A DNA stretch of 5,914 nucleotides, from positions 1 to 5,914 of the forward strand of contig SKIN01000037.1 in assembly GCA_007116405.1 (NCBI GenBank), written 5' to 3'. The DNA is from Candidatus Kaiserbacteria bacterium (lineage in GTDB: Bacteria > Patescibacteriota > Minisyncoccia > Phycocordibacterales > UBA12088). The notes under the pieces were generated by a model, which saw only the letters and a program-made list of their open reading frames with translations, had not been told where the DNA came from and searched no databases. Below are positions 1 to 4,802 of the stretch, piece by piece. Each line of letters begins with the position of its first letter. Position 1 is the stretch's first letter. The translations under genes were made by a program, and so were the position numbers.

Positions 1-207
1 CAGGTTCTTCGCATGATCGTCTCCCAGAGTTGCCTCAAGTGCGTCCGCAAAGATATCTTGCCGCTCAAAGAAACCCGCATCGTCGATACGAGTCCTGACG
101 GCATGGACGAATGCGTTCACATCGAAACTTGGGCGCACACGATGTATCTTCCCGGCGATCATGGCCGCGCAGTCGGCATTGTAGTGGTCCTTGAACGGTG
201 TACTCAT
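1..207 (-). CDS. AlkC-like DNA alkylation repair protein, N-terminal part (runs off the window)
   Basis: This frame starts at ATG 205-207 and stays open for 69 codons to base 1, so only the N-terminus is visible. The visible protein begins MSTPFKDHYN, then has AMIAGKIHRVRPSFDVNAFV and a helical stretch ending ALEATLGDDHAKNL. The order of an N-terminal 'lk..fn' patch, 'I..v.P.FD...F', then 'R..I..AL...L' is how AlkC/COG4335-type HEAT-repeat DNA alkylation repair proteins begin, from memory of the family. Members bind DNA bearing alkylated bases; AlkC itself is a glycosylase for N3- and N7-alkylpurines. The catalytic region lies outside the window, so activity cannot be judged. The start lies 9 bases after the upstream tsaC stop, and AGGGTG overlapping that stop is a plausible ribosome site. 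It is therefore the third gene of the operon. Alternative: another HEAT-like protein. Confidence 0.66.
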   Translation of the reverse strand, partial: MSTPFKDHYNADCAAMIAGKIHRVRPSFDVNAFVHAVRTRIDDAGFFERQDIFADALEATLGDDHAKNL

Positions 208-216
208 ACCGGCACC

Positions 217-849
217 CTACATGAATTCGGCAAGGGTCGCCTTTGATACCGCGCCCTCACGAAGGATGCGTACAGCCCCGTCCTCAATAGTAATGATAGT
301 ACTCGGCTGCGAGTGCGGCAGATCACCGGCGTCAATCACGAGGTCGACCGTCTCCAGGTTATGGCCCAGCGAAGAGAGCATGTCCCTGAGGGCGTACGCC
401 TGTGGTTGTCCTGAAATATTCACACTTGTTGAAACGAGCGGTCTGCCCAATGCCTGAGTAAGGGCAAGGCAGAAGTCGTTACGGGGCACGCGAAGGGCGA
501 CTGTCTCAGCGTCGCCGACGGGGGGTATGAGAGTGTCATTCCGCTTGTGCAATTGCATGGTAAGGGGTCCGGGCCAAAAGCGCTCCGCCAGTGTCTGTGC
601 GAGACCGTCAAGGTGTACGTACCGTTGCGCCGTATTCATACTGTCGACGATGATGACGAGCGGTTTGAAGGGCTCGCGCTCTTTGATGCGCATCACAGCC
701 TGAACGGCATCCGGGTTTGTGGCATCCGCGCCGATACCGTAGACCGTATCGGTCGGGTAGATGATAACTCCTCCACGCTCAAGGACTTCGACGCTCCTTG
801 TGATCGCAGCACTGTCGCTACTTGCTATGTATACCGGCTTACTGCTCAT
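217..849 (-). CDS. tsaC: L-threonylcarbamoyladenylate synthase (TsaC/YrdC family)
   Basis: The 210-aa product makes threonylcarbamoyl-AMP from threonine, bicarbonate and ATP. This is the first step of t6A formation at A37 of ANN-decoding tRNAs, in the cytoplasm. Visible family marks are YPTDTVYGIG (31-40), the KxR-type motif around 54-63 (RIKEREPFKP, with K56, R58 and K62), WPGPLT (92-97), the SxN signature in STSVNISG (141-147, S142 and N144) and a C-terminal IREGA-like ILREGA (195-200). The length matches the short YrdC-domain-only form; there is no Sua5 C-terminal domain. The frame extends upstream to 954, but that part is Ser/Thr-rich, not family-like, and lies inside the metallopeptidase gene, so ATG 847-849 is chosen. 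That start overlaps the preceding gene by 11 bases and lacks a clear Shine-Dalgarno sequence, suggesting translational coupling. No essential residue looks missing. Confidence 0.95.
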   Translation of the reverse strand: MSSKPVYIASSDSAAITRSVEVLERGGVIIYPTDTVYGIGADATNPDAVQAVMRIKEREPFKPLVIIVDSMNTAQRYVHLDGLAQTLAERFWPGPLTMQLHKRNDTLIPPVGDAETVALRVPRNDFCLALTQALGRPLVSTSVNISGQPQAYALRDMLSSLGHNLETVDLVIDAGDLPHSQPSTIITIEDGAVRILREGAVSKATLAEFM

Positions 850-2131
850 GGTCTTGTTCGCTGAGACGGTCGGGAGCCTCGGATACGTACTGTGTGTTTC
901 GGTGGAATTCACGCCATGCTTCGTAGGTCGCGTCGTCGATGGATGAGAACGCACTGTAGCGTCCAGCTATCTCTTCCCTCGACATGGTGAGCATGTGGCC
1001 CCGCACCTCCTCGAAGTACTCTTGAAATATGTCACCGGGTGCAGCATACCCAAGGAAGTCTGTTGCGAATTGACGCATCTCGAAGTAGGTTGGCGTAAAG
1101 AGTCCTTTGGATTCCTTGAAAAGGGTTTGCATAAGCAGCTCCTGTTTCTTCTGTACGATAGCGTCAGTGTTTCCGGTGTGTCCAACCAGCGTCTCATAGA
1201 CAGTAGCTCGGTCCTCGTAGATGCTGCTTGCTCCATACGCGTAGGCAAACCCCGTCGGCCTGTCACCGCGCTGATGCAGATATGCAGCGAATGAAGGGCT
1301 GTAGGACGGAATGTCGTCTCCATGGGTAGTGAGCCATGCATAGCGTTCGTCTTCGGGGGGTTCAACGGTGCCATCCTGGACATCCGCATGCAGCCATGGG
1401 TCTATGGCATGCATGAGCTCGTGGTTAATGGTTCGTCCCAGCTCCTGCACAACATCCTGGTCGGACGCCGTAAGCGACGTGGGGAAGCGAAATCCGCGGG
1501 GGTCGAGAATGAGAGCGTTGTTTGTCTTGATGCATATCGCTGACGCCCTTCTTCGTTCGCCATCTTCGGTTCGACTTACGATGTCGTTGCGTATCGACAC
1601 CGAAGGGATGTGCAGCCTGTCGATGAACCAATCAGGGTACGTAGCAAATTCATCACGGAGTACTTCCATCGCACGCATACGGTCGAGCAGTCGCGCCTCC
1701 TTTGTTGTAGTATCCTCACTCAAGTGAGGGTTGTGTTCAAACGTCACAAGGATGCGGTAGCGCTCCTGGAACTCTTGCACCAGTTCAGCAATTTGCTCCT
1801 CTATCTCCGCTCGGTTTCTCATCTCGTGGAGCATGCGCTCTTTGAGACGTTTAAGACCTTCTCTTCCCTCCTCTGTTTTCAATATCTCCATGGTGCGCTG
1901 TATCGTTGGATCACTCCCGGCGATGATAGCAGCGCGCCCCAGCGCGCCACCCACCGCGACACCCGCGGCTCCGTACAAAAGGCCCTTAAGGAACTGACGT
2001 CTGGGCATCTCTGTATCTAGCAGAGGTCCCTCGTCTGTTTCCCATTCTTCCAAGGCATGGCTTTGCGCCCCCTCCTCCTTACCCGTGGCATACTCACCAA
2101 ATATCGTCCGCAAGCTCTCGCGTTTACTCAT
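839..2131 (-). CDS. Putative HExxH zinc metallopeptidase with Tat-like signal or N-terminal anchor
   Basis: This is a 430-aa protein from ATG 2129-2131. INHELMHAID contains a zincin motif HELMH at 237-241 (H237 and H241 as zinc ligands, E238 as catalytic base). Some 65 residues on, YEDRATVYE (305-313) offers a glutamate (E306) as the likely third ligand, a gluzincin-like arrangement. Residues 1-41 are polar and acidic. PRRQFLKG (43-50) followed by a Gly/Ala-rich hydrophobic stretch (51-72) looks like a twin-arginine signal or a signal anchor. Residues 85-125 are charged and helical, probably coiled coil. I infer an exported or membrane-tethered peptidase facing the cell envelope; the substrate is unknown. 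AGGGGAG at 2141-2147 sits well before this ATG. The longer frame to GTG 2245 runs back into a terminator stem and is rejected. First gene of an operon with tsaC. I recognise no named peptidase family. Confidence 0.8.
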   Translation of the reverse strand: MSKRESLRTIFGEYATGKEEGAQSHALEEWETDEGPLLDTEMPRRQFLKGLLYGAAGVAVGGALGRAAIIAGSDPTIQRTMEILKTEEGREGLKRLKERMLHEMRNRAEIEEQIAELVQEFQERYRILVTFEHNPHLSEDTTTKEARLLDRMRAMEVLRDEFATYPDWFIDRLHIPSVSIRNDIVSRTEDGERRRASAICIKTNNALILDPRGFRFPTSLTASDQDVVQELGRTINHELMHAIDPWLHADVQDGTVEPPEDERYAWLTTHGDDIPSYSPSFAAYLHQRGDRPTGFAYAYGASSIYEDRATVYETLVGHTGNTDAIVQKKQELLMQTLFKESKGLFTPTYFEMRQFATDFLGYAAPGDIFQEYFEEVRGHMLTMSREEIAGRYSAFSSIDDATYEAWREFHRNTQYVSEAPDRLSEQDHEQ

Positions 2132-2140
2132 ATCTTCCGG

Positions 2141-2147
2141 CTCCCCT
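2141..2147 (-). promoter_or_regulatory. Ribosome binding site that decides the metallopeptidase start
   Basis: On the minus strand AGGGGAG lies 9 bases before ATG 2129-2131. No comparable site precedes the upstream in-frame candidates (ATG 2170, GTG 2245), so this site fixes the chosen start. Confidence 0.7.
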
Positions 2148-2192
2148 GTGTTTTCTGGTGATCTAGGCATACTTCTGAATGAAGTCTTCACC

Positions 2193-2221
2193 ATAGTATG
2201 CCATAGACTCACACCCGCCAA
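2193..2221 (-). promoter_or_regulatory. Sigma-70-like promoter of the metallopeptidase-tsaC-alkC operon
   Basis: On the minus strand a -35 box TTGGCG (2216-2221) and a -10 box TACTAT (2193-2198) are separated by exactly 17 bp. Transcription should start near 2186, giving a leader of about 55 nt before ATG 2131. The promoter lies just beyond the terminator of the preceding gene, so the operon is an independent transcription unit. No second strong promoter was noticed before tsaC or the alkC-like gene. Confidence 0.7.
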
Positions 2222-2230
2222 CATTGACGC

Positions 2231-2262
2231 CAAAAGAAAAACCACCGAGTGATAGTCGGTGG
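2231..2262 (-). terminator. Intrinsic terminator of the 129-aa gene
   Basis: On the minus strand the arms CCACCGA (2256-2262) and TCGGTGG (2242-2248) form a perfect 7-bp stem with a 7-nt loop, followed by TTTTTCTTTT (2232-2241). It begins 13 bases after the TGA of the 129-aa gene. There is no T-tract on the plus-strand side, so it works in one direction only. Confidence 0.88.
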
Positions 2263-2275
2263 CAAAATGTGGCGG

Positions 2276-2665
2276 TCAGCCGGTGATAATGCGTTCCAGA
2301 TCGTGCAGCTTACGTCGCATCTCTTTGTCTGCTGCGGCCCGCTCCCTGGCGTACCTGCGCTCCAGTCTGAAGTCCTTCGTGGTCCTGCGCATTTCGTCGC
2401 CGTTCAAGCGTGGATGGTCTGGCATGAGACGTCGTTCCAACTCTTGCAGGATGATGGTCGCGTCAGGTGAAGCGAGAGCGACCGGACGACCGGTCTTAGT
2501 GTCGATGATGCTACACACCGCGTACTTTTTGTGGGCGATGGATACCATCCATGCCAATTCATCGTCCGACACACCGGACTCATGTTTGAAACTACAGCGG
2601 TAGGTGCTGTTGCCATGCATGACATCGATATACTGTTCGCACTCCGTCCACTGCTTTGCTTTCAT
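2276..2665 (-). CDS. Hypothetical protein, 129 aa, basic helical C-terminus
   Basis: I do not recognise the family. ATG 2663-2665 is chosen because AAGAGGAGT (2671-2679) ends 5 bases before it; the frame extends to 2707 but that start lies over the -10 box. Residues 1-65 look like a small alpha/beta fold with three cysteines (C9, C24, C51), a strand-like YAVCSIIDTKTGRPVALAS (48-66), and then a helix IILQELERRL (71-80). The last 40 residues (about 92-126) are rich in Arg, Lys and Glu and probably form one long helix or coiled coil that could bind nucleic acid or a partner; this is inference from composition only. No signal peptide or membrane segment is visible. It ends in TGA, has its own promoter and terminator, and so appears monocistronic. 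Function unknown; that it is a real gene is well supported by the control signals. Confidence 0.85.
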   Translation of the reverse strand: MKAKQWTECEQYIDVMHGNSTYRCSFKHESGVSDDELAWMVSIAHKKYAVCSIIDTKTGRPVALASPDATIILQELERRLMPDHPRLNGDEMRRTTKDFRLERRYARERAAADKEMRRKLHDLERIITG

Positions 2666-2670
2666 AGCGT

Positions 2671-2679
2671 ACTCCTCTT
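2671..2679 (-). promoter_or_regulatory. Strong Shine-Dalgarno site of the 129-aa gene
   Basis: On the minus strand AAGAGGAGT lies 5 bases before ATG 2663-2665. It excludes the longer in-frame start at 2707, which is upstream of the predicted transcription start. Confidence 0.8.
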
Positions 2680-2695
2680 TGGTTGGTCCGAGACG

Positions 2696-2723
2696 ATGAT
2701 ACCCCACTCATCCCACGGGTCAA
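2696..2723 (-). promoter_or_regulatory. Sigma-70-like promoter of the 129-aa gene
   Basis: On the minus strand TTGACC (2718-2723) and TATCAT (2696-2701) are 16 bp apart. Predicted transcription start is near 2689, giving a leader of about 24 nt that carries the Shine-Dalgarno site. Both boxes differ from consensus by only one or two bases. Confidence 0.72.
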
Positions 2724-2751
2724 GCGTTCATACGCACAGTATAGGAATACG

Positions 2752-2782
2752 AAAAGTCCCCCACACATGGTGTGTGGGGGAC
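2752..2782 (-). terminator. Intrinsic terminator of the 100-aa gene
   Basis: A perfect 12-bp inverted repeat (2756-2767 with 2771-2782, outer arm GTCCCCCACA) has a 3-base loop. On the minus strand it is followed by TTTT (2752-2755) and then CG. The stem is long and GC-rich while the T-tract is short. It starts 19 bases after the TAA of the 100-aa gene and just ahead of the promoter of the next gene. Confidence 0.85.
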
Positions 2783-2801
2783 CGGCCTCAGAGAGGTGTT
2801 G

Positions 2802-3104
2802 TTACTGCGGAGTGTGGATGGTGTCGATGAACTGCTTCGCGAACACCTCGATATCCCGGGTCGGGACAGTCAGAATGCCGTTCCGGCGGTTCGAATGGGT
2901 GAGGATAGTGGTCAGGCTACCCGGCGGGGTATAGGCCTTCATACTGTTCACCTTGATACCGTCAGATGCGGTGCCGTGGAACGACTTCCAACAATCACCG
3001 GGGATGGTGTTGATGTCGATCGTGCCGGTGCTTCCGTCGGCGAACCGGATGGTCACCTTGTTGCCGGAGATCGTCCGGTTACGGGGGCGGGAGCGTTTCT
3101 GCAT
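2802..3104 (-). CDS. Hypothetical protein, 100 aa, basic N-terminus
   Basis: I do not recognise the family. Start ATG 3102-3104 is supported by GGAGG (3112-3116) 7 bases upstream; the frame ends at TAA 2802-2804. The first 10 residues (MQKRSRPRNR) are strongly basic. Residues 16-34 (KVTIRFADGSTGTIDINTI) read as a beta hairpin, and 62-82 contain further strand-like segments (SLTTILTH, NGILTVPT). The C-terminus (83-97) looks helical. A small, mostly beta, soluble protein is likely, possibly binding nucleic acid through its N-terminal tail; that is inference. There is no signal peptide or membrane segment and only one cysteine (C38). It has its own promoter, a long structured leader and a strong terminator, so it is regulated separately from the antiporter gene upstream. 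Confidence 0.85.
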   Translation of the reverse strand: MQKRSRPRNRTISGNKVTIRFADGSTGTIDINTIPGDCWKSFHGTASDGIKVNSMKAYTPPGSLTTILTHSNRRNGILTVPTRDIEVFAKQFIDTIHTPQ

Positions 3105-3111
3105 AGGTATT

Positions 3112-3116
3112 CCTCC
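3112..3116 (-). promoter_or_regulatory. Shine-Dalgarno site of the 100-aa gene
   Basis: On the minus strand GGAGG precedes ATG 3102-3104 by 7 bases (AATACCT), the optimal distance. It fixes the start. Confidence 0.8.
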
Positions 3117-3131
3117 GTTGTGGTTTGAAAG

Positions 3132-3159
3132 AACAAGGTCTCACATGAGACCGATTGTT
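3132..3159 (-). promoter_or_regulatory. Bulged inverted repeat in the leader of the 100-aa gene
   Basis: The arms GGTCTCA and TGAGACC (3137-3143 and 3146-3152) are perfect complements around 2 bases. They are extended by AACAA (3132-3136) pairing with TTGTT (3155-3159) across a 2-base bulge (3153-3154). On the minus strand the stem ends in TTGTT and continues TCTTTC. It lies between the predicted transcription start (about 3181) and the Shine-Dalgarno site. It may be an RNA hairpin (attenuator or stability element), a weak terminator of the antiporter gene upstream, or an operator; the sequence alone cannot decide. Confidence 0.5.
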
Positions 3160-3187
3160 ACGGGTGGGTTCACCGCGCAACCTCGAT

Positions 3188-3215
3188 AAGATAGCAGATG
3201 TACGTTTTCAGTCAA
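3188..3215 (-). promoter_or_regulatory. Sigma-70-like promoter of the 100-aa gene
   Basis: On the minus strand TTGACT (3210-3215) and TATCTT (3188-3193) are 16 bp apart, 15 bases beyond the antiporter stop codon. Predicted start is near 3181, leaving a leader of about 77 nt, the longest of the promoters found here. Confidence 0.65.
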
Positions 3216-3229
3216 TAGACTATCCACAC

Positions 3230-4198
3230 CTACACACCAACAACGATAGAAAATAGTTGTATGACGAAATACCCAAAGAAGAGGAGAAGCATCAAGCCTT
3301 CCCATTGCCTGAGGCGACGAGAAAGGCCGCTCACAAGGAAGATGAGAGAGGCGGCTGCGAGTATGTAGATACCCACTTCCATCACGACCACGTCCGCGTA
3401 GAGAGGAGCGATGAGTGCTGGGAGGCCGGCAACGAGGAGCATGTTCACGGCATTCGAACCGAAGATGTTCCCTATTGCCATGTCGACAGCACCGGTCTTC
3501 AGGGCCTGGAGAGAGACCATCAGTTCAGGCAGCGAGGTGCCTATGGCGATACCGAGGATAGAAACGATGCCTAACGGCACATCGAGCAGTGTCGCCAAGC
3601 TTACCGCGGCTGAAACGGTGAAGTGCGCTCCGGCGATGACTCCACCCAATCCGACAGCGAGGAACAGGAGGGTTCTTGTCATGCGCGCGTCGACCGCTGG
3701 TGCCGCTTCCTCATACTCTTCGTCATCCGACGGCTCTTTCAAGATGTACCACAGGTACGCCGCGAATGTGCCGAGGAGAAGTAATGCCTCGAGGCGGGTC
3801 ACGACACCATCCATGATGATGAATATGAAGTGTGTCGTCGCTATTGCAAACAGAGGTAGCTCACTCTTGAGGAGGTCGCGCCGTATCATAATGGCACGTC
3901 GTGACAAAAGTGCGAGTGTTCCTACAACAAGAAGGATGTTGGTGATGTTCGAACCTACAACATTCGCGACGACGATCTCAGGCGCGCCACTGATGACGGC
4001 GGCCAAGGAAGACGCGAGTTCAGGTAGTGAGGTGCCAATGCCGACGATGAGGACTCCTATGACAAACGGTGACAATCCGATGCGTACACCGAGCGTACTG
4101 GCACCGATGATGAACAATCCGGAGCCCTTGATGAGCACGAACAACGACCCACCCAAGAGAGTGCCGTAGAATATCATAAAAAACCACTCAGTCCCCAT
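3230..4198 (-). CDS. CaCA-family Na+/Ca2+ antiporter (YrbG-like)
   Basis: This 322-aa inner-membrane protein is expected to exchange Ca2+ for Na+ (or H+/K+). Both alpha repeats are present. The first is GIGTSLPELASSL (53-65, E60) with ANVVGSNITN (78-87, N79 and N84). The second is AIGTSLPELMVSL (218-230, E225) with GNIFGSNAVN (243-252, N244 and N249). These Glu and Asn residues form the ion-binding centre in the family. About ten hydrophobic segments are visible, split five plus five by an acidic cytoplasmic loop (156-170, SDDEEYEEAAP), which fits the inverted-repeat fold. The length is normal for bacterial YrbG-type members (about 310-330). ATG 4196-4198 starts it; I see no clear Shine-Dalgarno site. 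No terminator of canonical form follows; the next promoter begins 15 bases after the TAG stop. The ion pair is inferred from the family. Confidence 0.95.
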   Translation of the reverse strand: MGTEWFFMIFYGTLLGGSLFVLIKGSGLFIIGASTLGVRIGLSPFVIGVLIVGIGTSLPELASSLAAVISGAPEIVVANVVGSNITNILLVVGTLALLSRRAIMIRRDLLKSELPLFAIATTHFIFIIMDGVVTRLEALLLLGTFAAYLWYILKEPSDDEEYEEAAPAVDARMTRTLLFLAVGLGGVIAGAHFTVSAAVSLATLLDVPLGIVSILGIAIGTSLPELMVSLQALKTGAVDMAIGNIFGSNAVNMLLVAGLPALIAPLYADVVVMEVGIYILAAASLIFLVSGLSRRLRQWEGLMLLLFFGYFVIQLFSIVVGV

Positions 4199-4253
4199 AA
4201 TGTGAATGCATTGTCGTCGCAGGTGCGGACAGCATCCCCGCGACCATCACTGT

Positions 4254-4282
4254 ATTATGTGTCTATGTACTACAAAAGACAA
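4254..4282 (-). promoter_or_regulatory. Predicted promoter of the antiporter gene
   Basis: On the minus strand TTGTCT (4277-4282) and CATAAT (4254-4259) are 17 bp apart. Transcription would begin near 4247 and leave about 49 nt before ATG 4198. The match is fair. It faces away from the promoter of the 112-aa gene. Confidence 0.5.
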
Positions 4283-4301
4283 CGATACATTCGCAGGTAA
4301 T

Positions 4302-4311
4302 GTGAATTCAC
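4302..4311. promoter_or_regulatory. 10-bp perfect palindrome GTGAATTCAC between divergent promoters
   Basis: The palindrome lies 9 bases upstream of the -35 box of the 112-aa gene and about 20 bases upstream of the -35 box of the antiporter gene. The position suits an operator, and part of it (TAATGTGAAT) recurs exactly 100 bases away at 4198-4207. A regulatory role is inference; a 10-bp palindrome can occur by chance. Confidence 0.3.
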
Positions 4312-4319
4312 GAAACCGC

Positions 4320-4347
4320 TTGCCAACACTGAAGATGCGGTTATAGT
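4320..4347 (+). promoter_or_regulatory. Sigma-70-like promoter of the 112-aa gene
   Basis: TTGCCA (4320-4325) and TATAGT (4342-4347) are 16 bp apart, giving transcription from about 4354 and a leader of about 25 nt. The longer in-frame start at 4346 lies inside the -10 box, which rules it out. Confidence 0.7.
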
Positions 4348-4378
4348 GTGGCCAGGAATACATACGGAGAAGGGTGCG

Positions 4379-4717
4379 ATGAGTAAGAGTATTCGTATTT
4401 GGATGGACGGCGCCGGTCGCCTTATCCTATTGCGTGAACTGCGTGAAGCCATCAAAGAAGCATATGGTGACGCTGAACTTACGTTCTTCCCTGACCCGGC
4501 ACGACGCTGTATCACGATCAGAAAAGCGTCCAGCGCCGACCCGGTTCGGGCACGAGTAGCACGGTGCGGCATGAACACCGCACCGCGTTTGCAGCTCCCG
4601 GTAGACATGGTGCGCACGTGCTCCCCGCAGCGAGAGTTTATGACTCAGCGCCACGTATACGTATCGTTCGAGCATCCGCTTGAACCTGACAGCACTCGTT
4701 TTTTTGTTTGGTTTTAA
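4379..4717 (+). CDS. Hypothetical protein, 112 aa, possible tandem AbrB/MraZ-like halves
   Basis: I do not recognise a firm family. ATG 4379-4381 follows GGAGAAGGG at a workable distance and begins MSKSIRIWMDGAGRL. The N-terminal half, DGAGRLILLRELREAI (10-25) then strand-like ELTFFPDPARRCITIRK (33-49), resembles the 'GR..LP.elR..l' loop-helix and following strands of AbrB/SpoVT and MraZ swapped-hairpin proteins. The C-terminal half repeats the pattern loosely: NTAPRLQLPVDMVR (66-79), then a strand HVYVSFEH (91-98). Two such halves would make a small MraZ-like DNA-binding protein, but the similarity is weak, the length is short for MraZ (about 140) and the DxxxR signature of MraZ is not evident. 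It ends in an aromatic tail FFVWF coded partly by a T7 run. Own promoter and terminator, divergent from the antiporter gene; regulation of that neighbour is possible but unproven. Confidence 0.8.
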   Translation: MSKSIRIWMDGAGRLILLRELREAIKEAYGDAELTFFPDPARRCITIRKASSADPVRARVARCGMNTAPRLQLPVDMVRTCSPQREFMTQRHVYVSFEHPLEPDSTRFFVWF

Positions 4718-4725
4718 ATGACATC

Positions 4726-4752
4726 GACCGCACCGTATGTGCGGTCTTTTTT
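4726..4752 (+). terminator. Intrinsic terminator of the 112-aa gene
   Basis: The arms GACCGCAC (4726-4733) and GTGCGGTC (4739-4746) form a perfect 8-bp GC-rich stem with a 5-base loop, followed by TTTTTT (4747-4752). It begins 8 bases after the TAA stop. Confidence 0.93.
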
Positions 4753-4787
4753 CCCTTCACTTCAGATATATTCACCCAATACGCATC

Positions 4788-4796
4788 TGCTATACT
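4788..4796 (+). promoter_or_regulatory. Extended -10 promoter of the right-end gene, probably leaderless
   Basis: TGC followed by TATACT matches an extended -10 element; no good -35 box lies 16-18 bp upstream. The predicted transcription start, 7 bases after the -10 box, falls on the A of ATG 4803-4805. There is no Shine-Dalgarno sequence between them. Confidence 0.55.
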
Positions 4797-4802
4797 TCCC
4801 GT

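Noticed and set aside
13..457. Two plus-strand open frames (13-246 and 191-457)
   Set aside because: They lie opposite the alkC-like and tsaC genes, which have clear family motifs; no ribosome site or family-like sequence supports the plus-strand frames.
850..954. Upstream extension of tsaC to 954
   Set aside because: The extra 35 residues do not resemble the family, and they would lie entirely inside the metallopeptidase gene; the YrdC domain fits a start at 849.
2132..2245. N-terminal extension of the metallopeptidase from GTG 2245, giving a hydrophobic start
   Set aside because: The GTG lies inside the stem of the preceding gene's terminator and upstream of the TTGGCG/TACTAT promoter; a good ribosome site marks ATG 2131 instead.
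2756..2782. Long perfect inverted repeat as a mobile-element end or CRISPR repeat
   Set aside because: There is a single copy with a 3-base loop and T-tract right after a stop codon, which is fully explained as an intrinsic terminator.
3411..4169. 252-codon open frame on the plus strand
   Set aside because: It is antisense to the antiporter gene, whose two alpha repeats are unmistakable. The frame is rich in Ser, Thr, Arg and Met, as expected of a shadow of hydrophobic codons.
4699..4705. T7 run near the end of the 112-aa gene as a programmed slippage site
   Set aside because: It lies only a few codons from the stop and there is no downstream overlapping frame to reach; a terminator follows at once, so slippage would change only the tail.
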